Source: a virus. Taken from it: a DNA stretch of 26,001 bases. Below the pieces are notes generated by a model, which made no database searches, had not been told where the DNA came from, and saw nothing but the letters and a program-made list of their open reading frames with translations. The stretch is from positions 1 to 26,001 of the IMG/VR virus record IMGVR_UViG_3300025151_000257; one strand, written 5' to 3'. The translations under genes and the position numbers were made by a program. Shown here piece by piece: positions 1 through 8,803 of this stretch; the stretch's first letter is position 1, and every line of letters starts with the position of its first letter.

Positions 1-170
1 AGAGTACCCGGATAAGAACCACCGGAATTACCATTCAACCATGCAGTTTCTTCGATTGGTGTTCCTGTTCGCAAGTCAAGGTCCAAGAGGACATCAACTG
101 TGCCGTCAGTAAAGTCACCAGTTTCGTAACTGATTGTCATGCCTTTGTGTACTTCTGTTTGTGTTACCAT
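1..170 (-). CDS. Putative virion protein following the capsid gene (3' end cut by window edge)
   Basis: An open frame starts at an ATG at 170 and runs off the left edge, giving the first 56 residues (begins MVTQTEVHKGMTISYETGDF, then an Asp/Leu-rich stretch and WLNGNSGGSYPG). A GGAGATGA ribosome site precedes the ATG. It lies 38 bases downstream of the capsid stop and has almost the same leader as the capsid gene, so it is probably also made in large amounts late in infection. The position suggests a head decoration, minor capsid or head-tail joining protein. I do not recognise the family from the part visible. Confidence 0.75.
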   Translation of the reverse strand, partial: MVTQTEVHKGMTISYETGDFTDGTVDVLLDLDLRTGTPIEETAWLNGNSGGSYPGT

Positions 171-200
171 AATATTTCATCTCCATTATTTTTTTTTCTC
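171..200 (-). promoter_or_regulatory. A-rich leader and ribosome site, copy 2 (near-duplicate of the capsid leader)
   Basis: Read on the minus strand, a run of A is followed by TAATGGAGATGAAATATT and then the ATG. The stretch upstream of the capsid gene is nearly identical (A run, TAATGGAGAGTGAAATTAT, ATG). GGAGATGA is a good Shine-Dalgarno site. The A run could be part of a promoter or an unstructured ribosome-loading segment. Which of these it is cannot be read from the sequence. Confidence 0.5.
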
Positions 201-208
201 AATCATCC

Positions 209-1309
209 TCACTTTAGGTCACGGATTGAAGCGTGTCCTCCGAAGAAAGTAGTCCATAGTTCTCCCATAGTTCGGTACATTCCCTCTTGTCCAAGACGGT
301 TGATTGCGAATGGGTCGCCGGTTTCAATACCGGATTCAAAGTATTGCGTTGGGATAGCAGTAGAGAAGTAAAGGTAATCCGTGTCGAGGAAATACATACG
401 GCTCAATGTGTCTGCTTGAACATCCTTAGATGGGATGATAGGAACACCGTTGTAAGTTGCAACGATAAATCCTGCTTCAATTCCCGGTACACCCTTAACA
501 CCATTGTAGGTAGGGGTGATACGCTTTTCCTCCATGAATCGCTGTTGCGATTGGAGAAGTTGTTGAAGACGCATCAAAGTGTCATATCCAGTAAGGATAA
601 CCTTTGGATTGCCACCACGAGTCCAGCACTTTTGGAATATTGTGTCCAAGTGGTCGAGTGAAAGAGTTCGGTCAGTACCGGAGTTTTCATCGTGTTCAGC
701 CAAAGACCAAGAGTTTGCACTGCGGTCAATTGAGTAAATGTCTTCATTAGAAGATGCAGATGCACCAGTTGTAACTCGGTCAAGAGACTCAAAATCGTTA
801 CCAGCGACAGTAGCCTTGTCAACAAGAAGCATCTTGTTGATATGCTCGGCGTGGTGCTTACCCATTTCTTCTTTGAGGATTGAACGAATGTCGCCCAGTC
901 CGTCATCCTTGTCAGCAAGGAACATTGCGGTTTCGCTCATGTCGAAGGTGTGAACAACAGTCTTCGGCTTTGCGGCAATGTGTTGGAAAGTAGGCTTGGT
1001 GGTGTCCGGTAGAGTTGCGTTTTCTGCAACACCGCCACCAACAGTGAATGAAGGTCGTGCGGTGATAACTCTCCAACCACTGCGCTCCCAAGGTCGCTTT
1101 GGTAGGATTGAAAATGCATTGAACTCTTGGTTCAATTGCGACCAAACCTTGCGGCCATAAATCGCTTGGTATGTACCAGCAGTAGTAGATAGCATTGGGC
1201 TATCAGCCTTGAGCAATTCGCTACCGCTGTAGGAATATCCCATTGCATTACCAGCACCGTAAAAGTACCGTTCCATGTCAGTTACGCTTCGTATGTAGTC
1301 TCGTGCCAT
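209..1309 (-). CDS. Major capsid protein, HK97 fold
   Basis: This 366-residue protein directly follows the prohead protease-scaffold gene, the standard place for an HK97-type major capsid protein, and has the right length for one without its own scaffold domain. The N-terminal arm is followed by a segment rich in short beta stretches (around 75-125, WRVITARPSFTVGGG). The C-terminal half resembles the A-domain of capsid proteins: VILTGYDTLMRL near 240-250, then VPIIPSKD, LYFLDTDYL-like strands and the closing YFESGIETGDPFAINRLGQE. The ATG at 1309 has a GGAGAGTGA ribosome site. The protein would form the icosahedral shell after scaffold removal. Assignment rests on fold-like features and gene order, not on a catalytic motif. 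No crosslinking residue pair can be proposed from sequence alone. Confidence 0.88.
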   Translation of the reverse strand: MARDYIRSVTDMERYFYGAGNAMGYSYSGSELLKADSPMLSTTAGTYQAIYGRKVWSQLNQEFNAFSILPKRPWERSGWRVITARPSFTVGGGVAENATLPDTTKPTFQHIAAKPKTVVHTFDMSETAMFLADKDDGLGDIRSILKEEMGKHHAEHINKMLLVDKATVAGNDFESLDRVTTGASASSNEDIYSIDRSANSWSLAEHDENSGTDRTLSLDHLDTIFQKCWTRGGNPKVILTGYDTLMRLQQLLQSQQRFMEEKRITPTYNGVKGVPGIEAGFIVATYNGVPIIPSKDVQADTLSRMYFLDTDYLYFSTAIPTQYFESGIETGDPFAINRLGQEGMYRTMGELWTTFFGGHASIRDLK

Positions 1310-1341
1310 ATAATTTCACTCTCCATTATTTTTTATTTTTT
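1310..1341 (-). promoter_or_regulatory. A-rich leader and ribosome site of the capsid gene, copy 1
   Basis: On the minus strand the 32 bases between the protease stop and the capsid ATG contain AAAAAAATAAAAAATAATGG, then AGAGTGAAATTAT. The same pattern recurs before the next gene (171-200). Most other genes in the window overlap or abut their neighbour, so these two spacers stand out. They may hold an internal promoter (the A/T run could serve as a TATA-like element) or a strong loading site that raises capsid output. Confidence 0.45.
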
Positions 1342-2796
1342 TCAAGCCCCTCGAATTACCGAACCGGCGAGATTGTGTACTTCATCCCAAGACATGTTAC
1401 CCAAGTCTTGTGTGGATGGGACTTCAACATTAGATGAAGAAGCCGACTTTTGAATTGATGTGCCTTGAATGCCAATGTTATCAATACGCTCACTTAGTGC
1501 GTTAATTGACTTCATAACTTCATTGAGAGGCGCACGAGCATCGAACTCGGCTTTTTCTGCTTCATGCTTTGCGATTCTTTGTTCTTCTGCAAAGCGAGAA
1601 GCGAATTGAGATTCAAGGTCGCCACGGAATCCTTGTTCCATTGCGGCGGCTTTGTAAACTTCGTAAGCGGCTTCGATGTCACTTGAAGAAACATTGCTTG
1701 GGTTAATGTAACCCTTAGCCATTGAAACTGGTCCTAGCGCACCGGATGGTGTTTTACCGCCAGTTGAGGTGATTGCGGAGATTGCACCGGTTGAAGGTGA
1801 ACCGTTTTCTTGACCTCGACCTCGGACTTGTCCGGCGAAGTAGTCAGCACCATCAACAGCATCGGGGTTGTCAAAGCCACCAAGTTGTGCCTTCTCCAAG
1901 TTGTCGAAGTGTGTTCGTGCTTGCATGGTATCTACACCAGCGGATTTGAGGGTGTCCTCCATCCAGTTTAGGTATTCTGCGGTTATAACATCACTGTATT
2001 CACTTTTTGCGTAGTTCATTTTGTCATCATCCTCTTTTTCTTCGTCTTTATCTTTAGCGGCGAATGGGTTTTCCTTCTTTTCATCGTCGGAATCATCTTT
2101 TTTGTCTTTCATGTGTTCCTTAAGGCCGGGAGGCATCTCGCCTTTTTCCATAGCGTCAAGTCGTGCTTCAAGTCTGCTCATTACATTGTTCAAATCGTTA
2201 TCAATTTCTGTCATATTGGTGTCCTCCTTTAAAATACGAAACTGTGCTTCGGGGTTAATTCCTTTTTCACATATCGTTATTTCGTGTAGTTCCATTTTAC
2301 TAATTTCTTGGTAGTCTCCATGTTCCCCATCCGATTTACGCACTCTCTTGAATGCTTGTCCACCGATGGAAAATCCTTGCAGATTTCCTTTACGGATTTC
2401 TGCGGCCACTTCACGAGCCTTTTCAATGTCGTTGCGAAGTGAAACAACAACAAACATACCAGCATCATCAACTTCGGATTTCCACATCCGACCATTTGAA
2501 TCAACATAGGAGTCAATAACTTCTCCAACTTGAATGTTTGAGTGAGCAAGTTGTACATTACGGAACTTGTCACTCTTCATGAACCCGCTAAATGCATCCT
2601 TTAGTGCTGAACGGGTAATAAGGTCGCCTTGCTTGTCCACCAGTTCAACTGATGCGTAGCCAGCGATAACCATATCGGAACTGCCCTTAATGAGGGCGAT
2701 ACCGGATGTGGGTCGCTTTAGGGACAACATTACCCTCCGATTCATTGTCATGGTATATAGAATGTTTCTTTCACACTGAAAGAGTTGGAGTGCCAT
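1342..2796 (-). CDS. Prohead protease (S78/U35 type) fused to a scaffold domain
   Basis: The N-terminal 190 residues match HK97-family prohead serine proteases: GYASVELVDKQGDLI (46-60), the catalytic His in QLAHSN (H85), the Ser in QGFSIGG (S143) and an acidic residue in LHEITI (E172). Residues about 195-265 are highly charged. From 265 on the chain is helical and Gln/Ala/Glu-rich, as expected of a scaffold. It would line the prohead, then cleave itself and be lost before packaging. The last residues (467-477, NMSWDEVHNLA) recur in the 111-residue protein at 9382-9717. The start is uncertain: the ATG at 2796 overlaps the upstream gene by 26 bases and lacks a clear ribosome site, while in-frame ATGs at 2751, 2745 and 2730 exist, the last just after GGAGGG. 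Any of these keeps the protease motifs. Confidence 0.9.
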   Translation of the reverse strand: MALQLFQCERNILYTMTMNRRVMLSLKRPTSGIALIKGSSDMVIAGYASVELVDKQGDLITRSALKDAFSGFMKSDKFRNVQLAHSNIQVGEVIDSYVDSNGRMWKSEVDDAGMFVVVSLRNDIEKAREVAAEIRKGNLQGFSIGGQAFKRVRKSDGEHGDYQEISKMELHEITICEKGINPEAQFRILKEDTNMTEIDNDLNNVMSRLEARLDAMEKGEMPPGLKEHMKDKKDDSDDEKKENPFAAKDKDEEKEDDDKMNYAKSEYSDVITAEYLNWMEDTLKSAGVDTMQARTHFDNLEKAQLGGFDNPDAVDGADYFAGQVRGRGQENGSPSTGAISAITSTGGKTPSGALGPVSMAKGYINPSNVSSSDIEAAYEVYKAAAMEQGFRGDLESQFASRFAEEQRIAKHEAEKAEFDARAPLNEVMKSINALSERIDNIGIQGTSIQKSASSSNVEVPSTQDLGNMSWDEVHNLAGSVIRGA

Positions 2797-5700
2797 CTTC
2801 GTCGTCTAAAACGATAGACTCGTCTGCATCTGTTTTCATTTCAACATGAGTAATTGGTTTTTTCTTTTTATTCCCCGAATCAGCATCTTGTTCTTTCTCA
2901 TCCGGTCTTACTTTACCATCATAATCGGGTAAGTTGCTTTCTTCTGTCAACCTTGTAGGACCACTTGGTGATTCTATCGGAGTAGCCATATCAATCCCTA
3001 AGCCTTTTGGCCCTGTCCAAGTTAGTTTTTCTTTGGCTAATTGGTCTAACGCTCTACTGATTACTTCAAGTGCTTTTTTTGTTGAAGGTTTGAGAAGGCG
3101 ATTTTCGTCTTCTTCGTCGAGTACACCTGCTGACTGTCTGTCTTGTCTTTCACGACTTGGAGGTTTTTCCTCCATCATGTCCATTTTTACAAGATGACCT
3201 TCTAACATAAGAGGGGCAAGAGTATGCCAATACGGATGAAGACTCTCGGCAAGTGTCAACGAGTAATTTGATTTAGTTAAATCACCTAAAGCCGAGGATG
3301 GGTTATGTATGTACCAATTATCATCCATACGAGTAACTTGATACGATACAGTATCTACACCTTTGAGTATTACTTGTAATACACCATCATTGTATTCTAA
3401 GTCGTGTGGGATAAGAATAGGTGCAAATGATTTTGTCATTAAGTCAAGAGATTCAGCACTGGCCGCACCTTCGCCTTCACCTTCACTTTCTATTTCACGC
3501 ACCTGTACATTGAACACATCTCGATTTTTTCTACGCTTCTTTGTAACACCTGTTACAGTCGCTCTTACTATGTCACCAACTTTGAATGCTCTTTGTTGTC
3601 TGTGCGCTGTACCTACATCCATAAAGAATTGACCTTTGTATTCTATGGCTCGATTACCTAATGATTCACCATCAAGAATTGGACCCGCACCCAACTGATA
3701 TGTGTACGGTCCTTTGCCTCGACGGTCAAGAATAATAAAGTTAAAGTCACGACTTTCACGCAGTAACAACCACTTAGGATGACGACGCTCTCCTTTCATG
3801 TATGTGGATTTGTTATCTCTCAACAAGACTATACCGTGTTCTTTCTGTAAAATTTTAACAGCCTCTTCAAGACCTTCATCATCAGTCATTTTTGTATCAT
3901 GTGGACCGGGTATTATGACATTTTCATGACTATCAAACTGTCCTCTTAGTACTTTCATGCGCTCGTGCATCAACATTTCAGCAACATTGGTATCATCGTA
4001 ATTGATAATATCAATGATGTTCAAGTCTTCTTCACCTACAATACCGTCAATAACAAAGTTGTTATCATTTAATTCAGCAAGACTTTCTTTGAATGCTTTC
4101 TTTAATCCGACTTTACGCCCGTTTTCATCATAAGTGACAATCTCATTATCATTCTGTACTATGATAACTCGTTTACCATCATACCACTTACTTACTACCC
4201 ATGAGCCACTAAAACCTCGTAAATGCTCAAGGTCACTTAAATCGAATATACGGTGCATTGGTCTAATTGGTGGAACCCAATCAGCATCCTCACCTTTCGT
4301 CAATAAAACATCGGGATTCAAAAGTGATGTAATGTAGTCACTCATCTCACTCAAGTTAAGTGCTGTTGGATTATCTTGTCCTATAGTTTTTGAGGTTTCT
4401 GTATCGTATTGCATAAAGGGCGGTATAGGGTTTTGATGCGGCGGTAGTGTTTCCAGTAATTGTTTTGTCATATCCGTACCATGGAGTTCTTCTAATGCAC
4501 CTTGCCAAGTATTATGAAACAATTGAGGTTCTAAGTATGTGCCTATCAGTGGTTGTCCTTGAGCATCGAACTCAAAACCAACAGAAGGATTTTGAGGAAT
4601 AGCAGAAGAGTGAACTACATCAGCACCAGTGTGTGTAGGCATAATACCGAATGTAGAAGGGTTGACTCCACCTATAGGAACTGGTTCGCTATTGATACCT
4701 ATAGTTCTTACAGTTTCTTGAATAGGTGTCATGTTGTCGTCATTAACCGCATCAATATCTAAACTGACAATACTATCAAGGCGATTTTTTGTTCTTCGTG
4801 TATATGGTTTTTTACTACCTTTACCAGCACCTAATCTATTATGAACATCGAGTTTACCACCGGCTGGATAAAAACTTAAACCGTTATTTGCCATGTTTTG
4901 CCCAAACTGATTTGCTTCAAAATAATTGGTTGCACTCCCGACAGTGTTGTGAATAGGATGTGCTTTCCAATTAGTATGTCTACCTTGAGCATTATCAATA
5001 GCAAAATGTAAATTATTTTCTTCATAGTCTTGTCCAAATTGTTCATCACCGTGAAGTTGATGAAGTGAAAATTTATCATTGAATTGACCACTTGAGAGTA
5101 ATTGACCGATTGTAGATACACGCAATGGTACTTCTCTTGCATTTGACTCGTCAATTATTGCTTGTACATGCGCTCTCAAGCGTGATTTTTGTTCACTTGT
5201 TTTACCCTCTAAGCCCATGCCTTCTAAAACTTCATCCGGTGTCATATTACCGTTTAACTCAAAACTGTTATCGAGCATATGACTCATTACATCACGATGA
5301 AATCCCTGTTGTTTAGGTTTAACAATTTTAGTCTCATCTGCCATGCGATACACAGGTGCTTTGATACCGTGTACATTATGGTCTGCTCTTGCAAGCCATC
5401 GTTCAGCGTCATACATCAAACGATTATGATTTGCTAAAAACTTCTCCGGGTCATTGATATCAAAATGATTTGGGTCGTGTTCTATTATTTTTGGATAAAG
5501 TAATTTAGCGGCTTCAAGCACAGCATTACGACTGTTTTTTGCAATTTTATCCGTAAGACCGGCATCTTTTTTCCACCAAGTACCTGCTTTACCAAGTACA
5601 GACTCGGTTGAACGGCGTTGTATTTCATTCAATTCTATTTGACTTGTTTGTAATTCTTCTTGTAACGCTTTTACCTGTTCGGGTGATTCCATGTATTGTA

Positions 5701-8611
5701 TCATTTCAGTAATGGCATCTAATCGTTCAGTTAATTCTCTTTCTTTTTGCATTGCAGGTAACATACCGCCAAACTTCAATGCGGTATCAATGGTCCTTGT
5801 AGTAAATGTAGTGTCTTCTGTGGGTTTTATAGAAGTCTTACCGCTTTGTGTTTTGGCTTTTGCTTCTTCACCTTTTTGCCTTCGTAATTCAAATTCAAAA
5901 CTATTTAGCCATTCTTTTAGTTCATTCATATCCCCATCATTTAGGAAAGAACCCTCTTGTTCCATACGATGTTTAATGTCAGCGTACATTGGGTCTTCTT
6001 CTGTTAAATTGCTAATGTGGTTAAAAATTCGATTAGGAGAATTAACCCCTGTTTCTTTTGCTATTGCTGTTAAAATACGCAAGGCTTTTGCGCTGGCTGG
6101 TGAGTCAATATAGTTTTTAACATTACCAAAATTTGGTTGTTTAGCACCCCAACCCATAAAATCCATATAATCCTCATGGTCTACACCAAAACTCACTGGT
6201 ATATTACCACTCATTAAATCCTTTAATGCTTGTACAGAAGGCTTTTGTGGTTTATGTGGGTCAAGAGTGTGACCTAACATTGTTTTTCGCCAATGTTGTT
6301 TTCTTGCCTTTTCCAGCATAGGAGTGTCGGATGTGTTTGCACCGTACATAGATTCGGGTTGAACTTTAAGCATAGGATTGTGTGCAATTAAGGGACTCAT
6401 ATGCCTTAAACCGCCTTTCTTTTCTTCTGTAGTCATAGTACGAAGTGCATGAAGATATTGTGGGTTAAATGTTGATTTGTGTAAAGTCCAATTGTGTTTA
6501 TCCCCTCGCCCTTTTTTCAATACTGTATTTACATTTACAGGTGAAAACATGTTTTGTAGTAATTCAGCATCATTGAATCTCCTAAACAAAGTGTAGGTTT
6601 TGTCTCCCTTTTTATTACCAACTTGCTCGGTATAACCGATAGGTCTTGCTTTTTCGGAACCAAAGTGCATACCTAAAGCCATGTTTAATGAATTTGGTTG
6701 TAACACTATTTGATTACCGTCTAATTCAAACAAACTTGAAGTAGCGGGAAATGACATATTTTTCGGCTTTTGTTCAAACGGAGTTGGTACATGTAAAGTG
6801 TCTCCTGTCTGCGCTCCACCTGTAATGTCTACAGGTTCATTACTTGCTATGTTTGCATACGCTTGTTCAATTTTTTCTTCTTCTGTTAATTCGTCTTCAT
6901 TATGAGAAGGACTGTGAATAACTTCATTGTATGCGGCCAAAGTCATATCAGCACCACCAAATTGAGCGAAAGGATTACTCCAAAACTTTGCTGGTCCTAT
7001 GGTGTGATTACCACCTTTGTCGAACCGCCAATGTGGGGGTTTTTCTTCATCGGGATGAGGACCATGCGGAGATTGTAAAAACGCAAGGTCTGTAGCAATG
7101 TCTTTTCTTTGTGATAGTAAAGTACCCCTTTGCATTGCTTCACTTTCCATTTCTTCTAAATGGTGAAGCGGGATTATAGGACCATCCATCTCTCCGTAAA
7201 TAGGGTGATTAAGAAGTGGCTTTCGTGTTTTTGGGTTATAACCTGCAAGGAATAAAACATCCTCCATCGGCATACGAGTTAGTTCGGGGTCGGTAATTTT
7301 TCTTTTTTTGTAATGTCTTCTAACACCTGCTTGTAATTCTTTTAAAGCATATTTTTCTTGCGGTGCAACTGAATGTAAGTCGAGTCTTGGTAATACATTG
7401 AATTTTTCACCAACATCATCTTCTATGCCGTGTGTGTTATGTAATTCATCTATAATATAATCTGCTATACTTCTACCATTTATGTCATAAGAGTGTACCG
7501 CTTTACCAATAGCAGGTTGAATAAAACGATTTTCTTCTTGTTTGTAATCTGTTTCATTACTTTCTTGATACAAATGAGCGTTTGGACCAAAATGCCCACC
7601 TTCTCTTACCGCCCAATTCATTTCCGGTGTACGACGCATTAAGTTATTCCAAACTAATCGAGCAGAAGGGATATGTTCTCCGTTTGGTAATTTAATATCA
7701 TTATGTTCATCAACTCCTTTTTCATGAATATGGCGCATAACAGCAGTTCTTTCTTCGGGGTTTAACCATTCAAGACCAAGGTGATACCCCTCTTGTCCTA
7801 ATCCAACAGCATGTTTATCACCGTTTTCATCTACAACATATCCGCCACTTTGCCACTGCTTTGCTCTTTGATTAAAATGGTCTACTCGTAAACGATTTTC
7901 AGTTTCTTCTGCTGAACGACCATCAGCAAGATACTGGTCTTTCAATTCACTGTTAAGTTTATTCCAGCGTTGAAAATCACGCTCATACAATTCGTGTTGA
8001 TGTGATACATTAGACTTGAAAGTTCTTAGGGAGCCGAGGATTTTTTTACCGTTATACCCAAAAACCAATGGACTTTTTTTTGCTTCTAAATACCTATGAA
8101 ATTGTTTTTCCATCTCCATCTCTTCTTTAGAATGCCCGTTAAAAATATGACTTCGTAAAAGTTCTACATAAGCGGCATTACCACTTGTAATGTCCATTTT
8201 TAAAAGCGGGTGATTGGTATGGTGGAAAGGAAAATTATGTTCTCGATACGGGTGAGATGCAGTGGGTATATACCGAGGCCATACAGCGTGAGATTCTCTC
8301 ACATTATCTGCACCCGCTAAACGGTCTTTCCAAACATGGTCTGTTGGTTCACCATGTGTATGATGTTGTGCGAGAAGAAAACCCGGACCTTCTTTGTATG
8401 AAGGTAGTTTTTCTACTGTTGTGGCTTTATCTTCTTCTTTTTGAATTAGTTCAGCCGTGTATTTTAACGACCTTGAAAGTGTATCTGTAGGTGCTTTGTT
8501 AAGAGATTCCCAAGCAATGATGTATTCAGCCGCACTAAACGCTAAGTCGTTACCATCGGCTAATGAAAGCAGTAATTCATCTTTAGCAAAGTTAAATTGT
8601 TCTGCTACCAT
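2771..8611 (-). CDS. Giant virion-associated protein with a degenerate ATP-dependent DNA-ligase-like domain
   Basis: A single uninterrupted 1946-residue frame, by far the largest gene in the window, lies between the small genes after the portal and the protease. The first ~950 residues are His-, Asn- and Gln-rich with no family I recognise. A coiled coil lies near 955-1010. Residues about 1465-1615 resemble the adenylation domain of ATP-dependent DNA ligases: VVSKWYDGKRVIIVQ (motif I region, D1478-G1479), FVIDGIVG (motif III, 1519-1526), HGIVLLR (motif IV, 1592-1598) and PKWLLLR (motif V, 1612-1618). An OB-like segment follows (to ~1706, VGDIVRATVTGV). The key residues are altered: the nucleophilic Lys position (two before the Asp) is Trp1476, the motif III and IV Glu are Ile and His, and the motif V Lys is Leu. 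It therefore probably binds nucleic acid or nucleotide rather than ligating. The ATG at 8611 has GAGGCGGTGAAAAC before it. The role, perhaps a head-internal or ejected protein, is inferred from position. Confidence 0.8.
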   Translation of the reverse strand: MVAEQFNFAKDELLLSLADGNDLAFSAAEYIIAWESLNKAPTDTLSRSLKYTAELIQKEEDKATTVEKLPSYKEGPGFLLAQHHTHGEPTDHVWKDRLAGADNVRESHAVWPRYIPTASHPYREHNFPFHHTNHPLLKMDITSGNAAYVELLRSHIFNGHSKEEMEMEKQFHRYLEAKKSPLVFGYNGKKILGSLRTFKSNVSHQHELYERDFQRWNKLNSELKDQYLADGRSAEETENRLRVDHFNQRAKQWQSGGYVVDENGDKHAVGLGQEGYHLGLEWLNPEERTAVMRHIHEKGVDEHNDIKLPNGEHIPSARLVWNNLMRRTPEMNWAVREGGHFGPNAHLYQESNETDYKQEENRFIQPAIGKAVHSYDINGRSIADYIIDELHNTHGIEDDVGEKFNVLPRLDLHSVAPQEKYALKELQAGVRRHYKKRKITDPELTRMPMEDVLFLAGYNPKTRKPLLNHPIYGEMDGPIIPLHHLEEMESEAMQRGTLLSQRKDIATDLAFLQSPHGPHPDEEKPPHWRFDKGGNHTIGPAKFWSNPFAQFGGADMTLAAYNEVIHSPSHNEDELTEEEKIEQAYANIASNEPVDITGGAQTGDTLHVPTPFEQKPKNMSFPATSSLFELDGNQIVLQPNSLNMALGMHFGSEKARPIGYTEQVGNKKGDKTYTLFRRFNDAELLQNMFSPVNVNTVLKKGRGDKHNWTLHKSTFNPQYLHALRTMTTEEKKGGLRHMSPLIAHNPMLKVQPESMYGANTSDTPMLEKARKQHWRKTMLGHTLDPHKPQKPSVQALKDLMSGNIPVSFGVDHEDYMDFMGWGAKQPNFGNVKNYIDSPASAKALRILTAIAKETGVNSPNRIFNHISNLTEEDPMYADIKHRMEQEGSFLNDGDMNELKEWLNSFEFELRRQKGEEAKAKTQSGKTSIKPTEDTTFTTRTIDTALKFGGMLPAMQKERELTERLDAITEMIQYMESPEQVKALQEELQTSQIELNEIQRRSTESVLGKAGTWWKKDAGLTDKIAKNSRNAVLEAAKLLYPKIIEHDPNHFDINDPEKFLANHNRLMYDAERWLARADHNVHGIKAPVYRMADETKIVKPKQQGFHRDVMSHMLDNSFELNGNMTPDEVLEGMGLEGKTSEQKSRLRAHVQAIIDESNAREVPLRVSTIGQLLSSGQFNDKFSLHQLHGDEQFGQDYEENNLHFAIDNAQGRHTNWKAHPIHNTVGSATNYFEANQFGQNMANNGLSFYPAGGKLDVHNRLGAGKGSKKPYTRRTKNRLDSIVSLDIDAVNDDNMTPIQETVRTIGINSEPVPIGGVNPSTFGIMPTHTGADVVHSSAIPQNPSVGFEFDAQGQPLIGTYLEPQLFHNTWQGALEELHGTDMTKQLLETLPPHQNPIPPFMQYDTETSKTIGQDNPTALNLSEMSDYITSLLNPDVLLTKGEDADWVPPIRPMHRIFDLSDLEHLRGFSGSWVVSKWYDGKRVIIVQNDNEIVTYDENGRKVGLKKAFKESLAELNDNNFVIDGIVGEEDLNIIDIINYDDTNVAEMLMHERMKVLRGQFDSHENVIIPGPHDTKMTDDEGLEEAVKILQKEHGIVLLRDNKSTYMKGERRHPKWLLLRESRDFNFIILDRRGKGPYTYQLGAGPILDGESLGNRAIEYKGQFFMDVGTAHRQQRAFKVGDIVRATVTGVTKKRRKNRDVFNVQVREIESEGEGEGAASAESLDLMTKSFAPILIPHDLEYNDGVLQVILKGVDTVSYQVTRMDDNWYIHNPSSALGDLTKSNYSLTLAESLHPYWHTLAPLMLEGHLVKMDMMEEKPPSRERQDRQSAGVLDEEDENRLLKPSTKKALEVISRALDQLAKEKLTWTGPKGLGIDMATPIESPSGPTRLTEESNLPDYDGKVRPDEKEQDADSGNKKKKPITHVEMKTDADESIVLDDEDGTPTLSV

Positions 8612-8623
8612 GTTTTCACCGCC

Positions 8624-8794
8624 TCATGAAAGCGGTTGAAACTTAGGACAAGCAAAAATATCCATTCCATCATACAGATTGCAACCGCTACGAATACTAC
8701 CACCACATGTACGACAAGCGATAGGTGCGCCACCCTCACTCGCTTCACGCATTGAAGCAGTTGGGTTTGCTTTCTTGATGGCTACCTTTGTCAT
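8624..8794 (-). CDS. 56-residue zinc-ribbon-like protein
   Basis: A short frame between the 191-residue gene and the giant gene. It begins MTKVAIKKANPTASMREASE and ends KFQPLS. Four cysteines (27, 30, 38, 49) form CRTC...C...C, which could hold one zinc ion. The ribosome site GAGGCGGTTAC directly precedes the ATG and overlaps the upstream gene's stop codon. Its own stop (TGA) is likewise part of the ribosome site of the giant gene. This coupling at both ends and the Cys spacing support a real gene. Function unknown; probably a small DNA- or protein-binding factor. Confidence 0.72.
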   Translation of the reverse strand: MTKVAIKKANPTASMREASEGGAPIACRTCGGSIRSGCNLYDGMDIFACPKFQPLS

Positions 8795-8803
8795 GTAACC
8801 GCC

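Noticed and set aside
5691-6113. Plus-strand frame of 140 residues inside the giant gene
   Set aside because: It lies wholly antisense to a continuous 1946-residue frame and shows no start signal or domain.
2771-8611. Annotation of the giant gene simply as an active ATP-dependent DNA ligase
   Set aside because: The ligase-like part is only ~240 of 1946 residues and its lysine and glutamate positions are substituted.
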